DNA of 64,000 nucleotides. Origin: Coxiellaceae bacterium (GTDB lineage: Bacteria > Pseudomonadota > Gammaproteobacteria > Coxiellales > Coxiellaceae). Location: NCBI GenBank assembly GCA_011523685.1, contig WTGG01000009.1, forward strand, positions 1-64,000, given 5' to 3'. Made by a program: the position numbers and the translations under genes. The notes beneath the pieces are model-generated. The model ran no database searches and had not been told where the DNA came from. It was given only the letters and a program-made list of their open reading frames with translations. How positions within the stretch are numbered: the stretch's first letter is position 1; every line of letters starts with the position of its first letter. Below, one piece after another: positions 57,490-64,000 of the stretch.

Positions 57490-57732
57490 ATGAGGTTATG
57501 TATTCTATCAATTATTTCGGGGTTTTTTTTAATGTGATCTCTGGTAGCGCAAGAAGTTATTATAGAGGGTGACCTAGAAGGGTATATAACTACCTGTGAG
57601 TCCGGACAAATAAATCAAGTGAAGAAGAGATGTCAAAAAGTTACACCTAGGACGAATACCGACAACCAAAAAGTGTATAAAACAAAGAAACGATGCCAAA
57701 AAGCGTTGAAAAAATTACTTTGTTCACAATGA
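57490..57732 (+). pseudogene. Small secreted Cys/Lys-rich protein with an in-frame TGA in its signal peptide
   Basis: 80 codons with AGGAG 6 bases before ATG 57490 and a TATAAT near 57451. The product begins MRLCILSIISGFFLM, then TGA at 57535-57537, then SLVAQEVIIEG and a Lys-rich, Cys-containing mature part (CESGQINQVKKRC, KKRCQKALKKLLC). Apart from this one codon the frame is intact, so it is either a fresh nonsense mutation (from TGG, TGT or TGC) or a read-through TGA. A second, more broken frame with another in-frame TGA follows at about 57777-57884. Confidence 0.6.
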
Positions 57733-57990
57733 TTCACAAAGCGGTCAAAGGTCATCGGCGCTCTAGAAATTCTAAAAATGAACTGATGCGCTCATGACAA
57801 TGTCTCATCTGATGCTTATCTAGATAATTTTAGAGTATTACAAGAAGAATACATGAATAGTAAATACACAGCTTATATCTAATACTTGTAGGGCTGTATC
57901 AATCAATATTAATTTCACCCCGCTTAAGCTTGTCAGCATTGTCAAAAGTATTAAACTGTCAGAATAGTAAGTATCACCCAATGAGGACCA

Positions 57991-58212
57991 TTGATGGATC
58001 ATTCAAATAAATCTGAAAAATCAATCATTTCTGACGAGACCAATCTTCTAATTGATCTAGCTTGGGATGATAAAGTTTCGTTTAAAGACATTGAGCATCG
58101 CTTAGGTATTACTGAAGCTGAAGTTAAAGCGACCATGAAGAGAGTTCTAAAACCCAGAAGTTATATACTATGGCGCGAGCGCATTAAGAAGTATAAAAAA
58201 GCCAGGCGCTAA
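57991..58212 (+). CDS. TIGR03643/DUF2805 family protein
   Basis: 73 residues (72 from the second ATG). The pattern LIDLAWDDKVSFKDIEHRLG, then VKATMKRVLKPRSYILWRERI matches the small conserved family TIGR03643 (DUF2805), predicted to contain a helix-turn-helix. Function unknown; possibly DNA-binding. GAGGACC precedes the start. Confidence 0.85.
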   Translation: MMDHSNKSEKSIISDETNLLIDLAWDDKVSFKDIEHRLGITEAEVKATMKRVLKPRSYILWRERIKKYKKARR

Positions 58213-58768
58213 TAACATAGGCTAAATAAATTAACACCACATTCAGTGCTTTGCTTGCATTAATGATCCCTAAATCATAGCGTAACAACATAAATGAGAT
58301 CTTTGAAGATACATGTCGTAGTTCATCAGAAATGAATATGAGTAGTTGTTCATAATATTGGCGAATTCATGGTCGGTATTGTTAAACACAATGAAGATTC
58401 AAATGGCAGCTTATGTAGTTAATATCAGTTACAAAACGAATTTTTCTGAAACTCAAAGACATCACTTTGATACAATATTTTGTTAGTGTTTTTCAACACG
58501 CCATCAATATTGAACTCGATAATATGATTATGACACTGGAAAAGATCCATCGTAGTTTGTTTGGTAATCACTTTAGAGGTACCCATCATGTTTTTGATGA
58601 ATCCTCGGTTGATATTGACCAGCATTGTTAGGAATTCATACATCAGCTCATCAGTGCATTAGAAAGCCCGCATATGATCATCTCAGGGTTATTGTTGAAT
58701 GAGCACAAAGAAAGGGTGTGATAAGTGGCGATTAACCGCAAGTATAAGGTTGCTTATCGTTAAAAAAG
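58213..58768. other. Gap with little recognisable content
   Basis: 556 bases. A 72-codon minus-strand frame at 58425-58643 lacks a ribosome-binding site and any recognisable motif. T-rich sequence at 58761-58767 (minus strand T6) follows the tRNA-like gene. Otherwise nothing seen. Confidence 0.35.
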
Positions 58769-58841
58769 CGGTTGGAAAGGGATTCGAACCCTCAGCTACG
58801 GAGTGTTAATCCGTTGTTATGACCATTTGGACTACCCAACC
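58769..58841 (-). tRNA. tRNA-like gene, anticodon AAC (Val codon GUU), atypical
   Basis: Acceptor stem GGTTGGG/TCCAACC, anticodon stem ACGGA/TCCGT with loop TTAACAC and T-arm GAGGGTTCGAATCCCTT are sound; the D-stem GTCC/TAAC has only two pairs. The anticodon AAC is rare in bacteria and standard for eukaryotic tRNA-Val; the loop TAACAC matches that class. CCA is not encoded (the discriminator G is followed by C and T6), whereas both other tRNAs in this window encode CCA. A degenerate or horizontally acquired tRNA. Confidence 0.55.
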
Positions 58842-59201
58842 ACTTTGATGATTGCGAATGTCTAAGAGGTCCTTGTAAGAACGTGTCTGAATTATCTGTA
58901 ACAGATTATCGTGGGATTTTGAATGCTTTGCTGCATCGCCGATATTCATTTCTGATAATATTCGTGTCATTTTAATACTGTTTTGAATTAAACTGACACC
59001 CATCATTGCTAGATGTAGTATCATGTTTTCATGGGTGAGGTATTGCTTCAAGCATTGATCAGGATGATGGAGTAATGATTGCCCATTTTCTGGAAGCAAC
59101 GAGCCTAATTTATCGATAAGGCTGTCTCTGAGTTGAGGTGGATTCGTCATTGATGTTTTCTTAGCTATAATTTGAACAGGTTGACCACTATAACTATTCA
59201 T
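58806..59201 (-). CDS. Hypothetical protein whose 3' end runs into the tRNA-like gene
   Basis: 131 codons. The product is helical (LRDSLIDKLGSLLPENGQSL, LILHLAMMG-like stretch) with no signal peptide and no family recognised. Its last 11 residues (GWVVQMVITTD) are encoded by the 5' half of the tRNA-like gene on the same strand, which suggests the original 3' end was replaced when the tRNA-bearing DNA arrived. Confidence 0.4.
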   Translation of the reverse strand: MNSYSGQPVQIIAKKTSMTNPPQLRDSLIDKLGSLLPENGQSLLHHPDQCLKQYLTHENMILHLAMMGVSLIQNSIKMTRILSEMNIGDAAKHSKSHDNLLQIIQTRSYKDLLDIRNHQSGWVVQMVITTD

Positions 59202-59328
59202 CCAGCAATGAGCACTGATGACACAGTATTTAATAGTTTCTTAAGATCAAATAGTAAGTTTTTACTTCTGTCATTACAGAGATTCTTTTTGATCGATTAA
59301 ATAGTAATTATAGACACTTATAGATTAT

Positions 59329-60945
59329 CTATAACGAAAATCCTTGATCTAGTGTCAAGGACTGAAAGGCATTTGCTAGCCTATCAATATCATCACTCCA
59401 GATATAATTATTCGTTGAGTATTGTGATTCTTCTTTGGAAGAATCCTCTTTGTCTATATCAAATTCCATACTTTTTAATGCTGAATACATTAGATGAGAT
59501 AGTTTTGGGTGTTGTATTAGATCAATCAATAATAGTTTCGCCGATACTAATTGTTTAATATGATTTTTATCATGAGAAAAAAAACTTTCTTCTATGTCGT
59601 TGAGTACTTCTGGTGACTTATCGTCAATTCCTCGATCAATTTTTTTATAATGTTCATCAGTATGCTTAATGTGTGTCAGTATATTTTCACATCTTTCGAG
59701 ATACTCCGACAAGTCTGTTCTCTCGTCTTGGTAATATCCTATGAGTCGATATATTTCGATTAATAAGTTTCCATAGGCCTTCGATAGGTCTACAAAGAAC
59801 ATCACACGAGCTCGTAGAAAAATATGATTAGTTTCAAGTAAAGCTTTGTACCTCGTGGATATATATTCTATGAGACCGGGTATTCGTATTTCAGAAATGA
59901 TATGATCAAGTGCATGTGGACCGTCTGTAGCTTTCTTATGAATTTTTTTACCTTTACAAGAAGATGTATCAAATAGAGGGGAGTACATTGGGTATTTTTC
60001 ATTCAATAGTCGATTTAACATTGAGAATGTTGCGTCACTGGATTGAATGCTGCTCCTTAGTCCCCAAAATCGACCTTCAAGAGGCGGTGTATACGATCGA
60101 CTTTCTCTTCCTAGCCATTCTGGATAGTGAGTAATTAAATTATGGATTTGAAAAAGACCTTTTATTATCTTATCAATTTTGTTTTCATAGGCTGAACTGA
60201 TCGCACACAAGTAATCTTTTATTTTTTCAAACTCAGGGCTTGCTATTTCGAGGATATAATTGACCATATCAACAAATTTATTAATACAGTATTCATGTTT
60301 ATTCTGTGAGAATTTCGAAAGGTTATCAAGATGATCATTGTTATCTATTTCTACTTGCTGTTCTTTGAGTGCATATCTGAGTAATAGTTTATTGAGCTCT
60401 AAAACATTGTCCAAAAGTTCACCGGATAAGTGATTTGCTCTGATCTTTTTTTTACTTGTGCGAGTCTCGCCGGATGAAGATTTTTTATTTGCTCTTCCTT
60501 GGGGTGTTCTTCTTATATTGACTAAATTAAGATAAATCCGTTTATGATTATCGACGAATATTTCCTGACAATATTGATAGAGAGATCTTACCTTTTCGAT
60601 GGTCATTCCCTCTATAAGACAAAACATGTCTTCAATTGGGTGATGACGGAAAATAGTAATTAAATCCTTGAGCCAGCTGGGGATATTTTTTTTCTCAATA
60701 TCTATTCTAGCAATTGGCATGAGTAGAGTTTGTAGATACGTGCTAATATTTTGATTAACCGACCCCGCGTAATTCACCATGCTCATACAGTTTGATCGAT
60801 GGTAGGCTAGCTTTGTTTCGTATTCAATATGTCTTTCTAGCTTGCTCCTATCAGAGCAAGTATAAAGAGATGATTTTTCTATCTCTAATGGTGGCCACAG
60901 ACCTTTTGTAAGACCAGCCTGGGTTGGTTTAAGGATGCTATCCAT
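59329..60945 (-). CDS. Large hypothetical helical protein, candidate effector
   Basis: 538 residues, no signal peptide and no clear membrane segment. Mostly alpha-helical with polar, Lys/Glu-rich stretches (RANKKSSSGETRTSKKK, LFEKY-type helices). AT-rich like its surroundings. No family recognised. Length, composition and neighbourhood resemble translocated effectors of intracellular gammaproteobacteria; that is inference only. Confidence 0.6.
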   Translation of the reverse strand: MDSILKPTQAGLTKGLWPPLEIEKSSLYTCSDRSKLERHIEYETKLAYHRSNCMSMVNYAGSVNQNISTYLQTLLMPIARIDIEKKNIPSWLKDLITIFRHHPIEDMFCLIEGMTIEKVRSLYQYCQEIFVDNHKRIYLNLVNIRRTPQGRANKKSSSGETRTSKKKIRANHLSGELLDNVLELNKLLLRYALKEQQVEIDNNDHLDNLSKFSQNKHEYCINKFVDMVNYILEIASPEFEKIKDYLCAISSAYENKIDKIIKGLFQIHNLITHYPEWLGRESRSYTPPLEGRFWGLRSSIQSSDATFSMLNRLLNEKYPMYSPLFDTSSCKGKKIHKKATDGPHALDHIISEIRIPGLIEYISTRYKALLETNHIFLRARVMFFVDLSKAYGNLLIEIYRLIGYYQDERTDLSEYLERCENILTHIKHTDEHYKKIDRGIDDKSPEVLNDIEESFFSHDKNHIKQLVSAKLLLIDLIQHPKLSHLMYSALKSMEFDIDKEDSSKEESQYSTNNYIWSDDIDRLANAFQSLTLDQGFSL

Positions 60946-61119
60946 ATCTCGATAATCATTTTATTAGGTGTGCATGAACTATATAGTGGATTTATCTATT
61001 CCACATCGTTAAGATCAGGATTAATATTTTCTTAAGGTCTTCATCGCGCTGGTACTTAGCCCGATGGTGATTCAGTAATATTAAGATAACTCTTTCACCT
61101 CTTGCTGAATCTGATGTAA

Positions 61120-61797
61120 AAAACACGAAGTAACATTCTAAAAGGCTTTCATTCAAGAATGTCGTTGTATCAAGATCCAATGGTAAGGGAAGCAACCTCA
61201 AACAACGATTTTGACTTTACCACCCTTAGAAGTAAAAAACAGACTATCACTATCCATATTCCGGTGGCGGACAAGGAAAGATTAACGCCACTATTAACAT
61301 TGTTTTGGGCTCAGCTCATACAGTCAATGACGAGACATGAACCATCTGAGTGTGAACCATTTTCAGTTTTGGCTGTGTTAGATGAGTTTGGTAATTTGTC
61401 AAAAATCAACCCATTGAGAGAAGGAATGAGTTTTCTAAGATCATATCATTTAAGATGTTTAGTACTGGTTCAATACCTTTCTCAAATAACCTCTGTGTAT
61501 GGTGTTAACGATTCAAAAGGTTTTTTACATGCGAAAGTCAAAGTCACTTTTACCCTAAATGATCGAGATGATGCGGATTACTTCTCAAAATCCTTAGGTC
61601 AAAAAACCATTACCGTTACCAACAAAGGTTTTAATTCAGGAGGATCTCAGTCAGGATCCACTTATACGAAAAATATAACTACTCAAAGTCAGCCATTTAT
61701 GAGACCGAAATCATTAATGACACTTTCTAAAAAAGAAGGGATTGCGCTCATTGAGGGGTGCCATCCAGTTAAGATAAAAAAGTCATTATTAACATGA
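61120..61797 (+). pseudogene. VirD4/TraG-type coupling protein remnant (C-terminal part)
   Basis: From ATG 61159 the frame encodes 212 residues: LRSKKQTITIHIPVADKERL, Walker B VLAVLDEFGNL, and LRCLVLVQYLSQ, the C-terminal half of a type IV coupling ATPase. Family similarity continues upstream of the ATG in the same frame (ILKGFHSRMSLYQDP), but the Walker A half is missing and stops appear before about 61110. It is a relic of a conjugative or type IV secretion element. Confidence 0.85.
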
Positions 61798-61915
61798 GCT
61801 TATAATTTCATATAAATATCCCAATTTTAATCGTCTACAATTTCGCGCTTTTTCTCCAATAGTGTGGTTTTTTTATACTATAATAAGAATAAGATTGATA
61901 ATTGGGGGTATTTTC

Positions 61916-62098
61916 ATGAAAGCGATTATTTTATTGATGATCATCATGGGTAATTTACATTTACCGGTATCGGCAGCAGGCACATCGTCAGCAGAGTGTT
62001 TGGATTGTGTGCGCAGCTGGTGTACAAATCCTAATGTCAATACATCCCATTGGTGTAGTATTAAATGTACGAGGCACTGCGACGAGTCGGCACAATGA
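61916..62098 (+). CDS. Six-Cys secreted peptide
   Basis: 60 residues from ATG 61916, preceded by TATAAT (near 61878) and a G-rich ribosome-binding site. Signal peptide MKAIILLMIIMGNLHLPVSA; mature peptide of about 40 residues with six Cys in the pattern CxxCx5Cx10CxxxCxxxC, enough for three disulfides. No family recognised; the compact plan resembles toxin- or defensin-like peptides. Confidence 0.65.
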   Translation: MKAIILLMIIMGNLHLPVSAAGTSSAECLDCVRSWCTNPNVNTSHWCSIKCTRHCDESAQ

Positions 62099-62145
62099 CT
62101 ATGCGTCTAGGCAGCTCTTTATGAGACTTAGTCCGTTTCCGGAGC

Positions 62146-62403
62146 TTGTGGGCTGGAATGGTGGTTTCATCGAATACTTCTGGCACTTGTGTTGGCACCC
62201 CTATAAGCTCTTGTAGCAAAGTCAGCTCTGGAGAGACTTGTAGCTATTACTATAGTAATAGCATGAATCACTGTACCAAGTATTGCCCTTCTCTCGATGA
62301 TCCTTTAAACAAGATATCTTGTTGTGGAACAGAATATAATGGCAAAGGTTGTGGTGGCTCCAGTGGCTCGTGTTCGGAAAGCGGGGCCTGCTGTACTTGG
62401 TAG
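62146..62403 (+). CDS. Cys-rich protein (11 Cys), probably lacking its signal peptide
   Basis: Open from about 62130; the first start codons are TTG 62146 and ATG 62158. The product is Cys/Ser/Gly-rich (TCVGTPISSC, HCTKYCPSL, SCCGTEYNGKGCGG) and ends GACCTW. Proteins like this are normally exported, but no signal peptide precedes it in frame and upstream frames are broken, so the 5' end may have been lost. It follows the six-Cys peptide by 47 bases. Confidence 0.45.
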   Translation: MWAGMVVSSNTSGTCVGTPISSCSKVSSGETCSYYYSNSMNHCTKYCPSLDDPLNKISCCGTEYNGKGCGGSSGSCSESGACCTW

Positions 62404-62495
62404 GATGAAGTCGCAATTTTTAACAAACCCCGGTAATTCTGGTTTAGGAAGAGTAGTAGACTATTAACCATACTGAATCACTCATAGAGGTAAGT

Positions 62496-62771
62496 ATGGT
62501 TAATTTGTTTGAGGATATCATTCAGAAGAATACCAAAAAGGTAAAATATGTATTAGAGCAGGGTGCTAACCCAAATTCTATAATTGATGCCTCTGAGCAT
62601 TCAGCCATGCACTTTGTATGCCAATCCACAACTGTTATTTTCAAATTACTTCTAGAATTCGGCGGATTAATTTTCAATAGAGACAGTGATGGAATATCTG
62701 TCATCGAATGTGCATCAAATAATCCGGAAATCTATCGTCTTCTTAGAAAAAAAATTTTAATCGGTGGTTGA
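62496..62771 (+). CDS. Small ankyrin-repeat protein
   Basis: 91 residues with about two ankyrin units: KKVKYVLEQGANPNSIIDAS, HSAMHFVCQS, FKLLLEFGGLIFNRDSDG and SVIECASNNPEIYRLL. GAGG precedes the start. Short; could be a fragment of a longer ankyrin gene. Candidate host-directed protein. Confidence 0.7.
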   Translation: MVNLFEDIIQKNTKKVKYVLEQGANPNSIIDASEHSAMHFVCQSTTVIFKLLLEFGGLIFNRDSDGISVIECASNNPEIYRLLRKKILIGG

Positions 62772-63124
62772 GTTCATGGATAGATCGTTATAATTCTAAA
62801 AAACCTAAAATAACTAACAGCTGAGTCATTTATAAACTACCCAATAGTATTGACTAACACAGTGGTTAGAGAATAAAAATACTATTAAGAAACCTTAAAA
62901 TACATCATAAAACCACCTAACAAGCATGGTTACTTAAAAAAATCCGAAGTTTTTATGAAGATTTAATTAAATTTAATATTTTTTTAACATTTAGCCGTTA
63001 CAATTCGTTATAAATTTAGTGAACCTGCTCTGCGTCTCATTATGGTAGAAAATCATGATTAGCCAAGTTTCTTCACACCAGAAAATTAACTTAACGCTCA
63101 CCAATCAATTTGAGAGACATCACT
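62772..63124. other. AT-rich gap upstream of the repeat protein
   Basis: 353 bases, strongly AT-rich, with no convincing coding frame or RNA gene; it must contain the promoter of the gene starting at 63125 (TTAACA and TTATAA near 62990-63013, 18-base spacer, are a possible pair). Confidence 0.35.
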
Positions 63125-64000
63125 ATGCGATTATCGTCACGGATTCAAAATGCTTTATTCAGATGGCAAATGAGTCTTCAAATGCTCATACATCCTGGAT
63201 TGCTTACGATGTTCATCGAAGGACACATCACTTTCGACCAGCTCTTACGGATATTAGACGATGTAAAACAAGTCCTTGAAATACCTGAAATCTGTACAAT
63301 GTTCATCGAACGACAAATCACTTTCGAACAGCTCTTACAGTTATCAGTCCATCTAAGACAAGCACTTGAAATACCTGGATTCCGGACGATGTTGACCGAA
63401 GGACAAATCACTTTCTACCAGATCTTACGGTTAATAGACAATGAGATAGACGCTCTAAGAGACCGAGAAACACTACAAAGATTGGTAAACGGTGAACTTA
63501 CCATTAATAACATTATAGGTGGTCCGAATCGTCACGCACACGGTGCGGCAGCAGTTGTACCGAACATCAATGATGGTCAAAGCACGCATAATACAAGCGT
63601 TCATCAAGCTGTATCTAAATCTGCCGAACTATTAGCTGAAAGGTATCAACTGATGATTGACGGCGAGGGTTTAGAAAACGTCATTTCAATGATTCAATCC
63701 GGTGTGGATAGGTTTTCCGATGATTCTGAAAAGAATCAAGCAGCAAAACGATGTATTATAAGAATTACAGATCAAAGTTATACATACACTGATCCCGGCT
63801 CTCAAATAACCACAAGACAACTACTCGCATTAACATTTTTAGCAATATGTGATAGTGTCAATCGAGTTGGTAACCTTGATGATGCAAGAACGCAATTTGT
63901 CGAAGGTCTTTATGAGATACAACGAGGTTATAATCTATCGAATACGGGCGTAGATCAAGGTGGACAAGACAGGCCTATTTGTTCTGCAGGAACGTTTAAC
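63125..64000 (+). CDS. Repeat protein, candidate effector, 3' end cut by window edge
   Basis: From ATG 63125 (GAGAG upstream) the frame is open to the right edge, 292 codons. Residues about 28-115 are three 30-residue repeats of the form TMFIEG-ITF-QLL...LEIP. A helical part follows with ICSAGTFN at the edge. No signal peptide. I do not recognise the family; the repeat-then-helical plan suits an effector or adhesion/scaffold role, which is inference. The nearby frame from 63055 is a shadow in another frame. Confidence 0.65.
   Translation, partial: MRLSSRIQNALFRWQMSLQMLIHPGLLTMFIEGHITFDQLLRILDDVKQVLEIPEICTMFIERQITFEQLLQLSVHLRQALEIPGFRTMLTEGQITFYQILRLIDNEIDALRDRETLQRLVNGELTINNIIGGPNRHAHGAAAVVPNINDGQSTHNTSVHQAVSKSAELLAERYQLMIDGEGLENVISMIQSGVDRFSDDSEKNQAAKRCIIRITDQSYTYTDPGSQITTRQLLALTFLAICDSVNRVGNLDDARTQFVEGLYEIQRGYNLSNTGVDQGGQDRPICSAGTFN
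63209..63463 (+). repeat. Three tandem 90-bp coding repeats
   Basis: Units begin at 63209, 63299 and 63389, exactly 90 bases apart; each starts ATGTT(C/G)A and contains the near-identical AAATCACTTTC / ACATCACTTTC stretch. The third unit diverges after about 60 bases. Confidence 0.85.

Noticed and set aside
58425-58643. 72-codon minus-strand frame
   Set aside because: No ribosome-binding site, no motif, AT-rich decayed surroundings.
58769-58841. Plus-strand reading as tRNA-Asn (loop GTGTTAA)
   Set aside because: The T-arm sequence GGTTCGAATCC and acceptor order only work on the minus strand.
62007-62216. 69-codon plus-strand frame across the six-Cys peptide
   Set aside because: It is the other frame of the Cys-rich genes, lacks a ribosome-binding site and has no signal peptide.
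63209-63463. Possible CRISPR-like array
   Set aside because: The 90-base periodic units are contiguous, in frame and coding, without spacers.

Overview
The window is about 42 percent GC and reads as a gammaproteobacterial chromosome. It carries the tig-clpP-clpX-lon block, hemB, radA, glyA-nrdR-nusB, uvrB and lepB in ordinary form. Alongside these are genes typical of host-associated Legionella/Coxiella/Berkiella-like bacteria: ankyrin-repeat proteins, long low-similarity coiled-coil proteins, a Rickettsia 17-kDa-type lipoprotein, many small secreted proteins, decayed genes and a conjugation-gene remnant. The lineage is inferred, not proven.

Layout. 1-4.7 kb: a CPA1 antiporter (cut by the left edge), a glycine-zipper lipoprotein, hemB and radA. 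4.7-12.6 kb: a lasso-peptide gene cluster. It comprises an ABC exporter, two paralogous secreted proteins, a 42-residue precursor peptide that I find overlapping the 3' end of the cyclase gene, the asparagine-synthetase-like cyclase, a divergent 2OG-Fe(II) oxygenase, an HprK-like kinase, the transglutaminase-like B2 protease and the PqqD-like B1 (RRE) protein. The precursor ends in Ser, the residue that paeninodin-type kinases phosphorylate. 12.6-12.9 kb: a string of hairpins that may be a structured RNA. 12.9-22.6 kb: housekeeping genes, with a clear heat-shock (sigma-32) promoter before clpX-lon.

22.6-31.3 kb is an accessory stretch: small secreted proteins, an MFS transporter, an ankyrin protein, CsiV, a candidate effector, a 42-residue peptide with a double-glycine-like leader, and an outer-membrane protein whose frame breaks in an A8 tract just after the start codon. 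31.3-43.2 kb is core again: tRNA-Asn, an aspartate aminotransferase, a CPA/TrkA-N antiporter, uvrB, a DedA protein, an RND efflux pair and lepB. 46.2-57.3 kb is a shikimate-pathway region (shikimate kinase, aroA, aroB and a fused aroD-aroE). It is interrupted by two ionotropic-glutamate-receptor-like genes, a partly decayed duplication of the receptor/aroA junction, and a LanM lanthipeptide synthetase with the rare Cys-Cys-Gly zinc motif. 57.3-64 kb is AT-rich and decayed: small Cys-rich secreted proteins, a tRNA-like gene with anticodon AAC, a large candidate effector, a VirD4/TraG remnant, an ankyrin protein and a repeat protein running off the right edge.

Taken together, the window holds two separate RiPP systems: a tailored lasso peptide and an orphan CCG-type lanthipeptide synthetase. 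They sit among secreted and eukaryote-like proteins, which suggests a bacterium equipped for competition and life inside or on a host.
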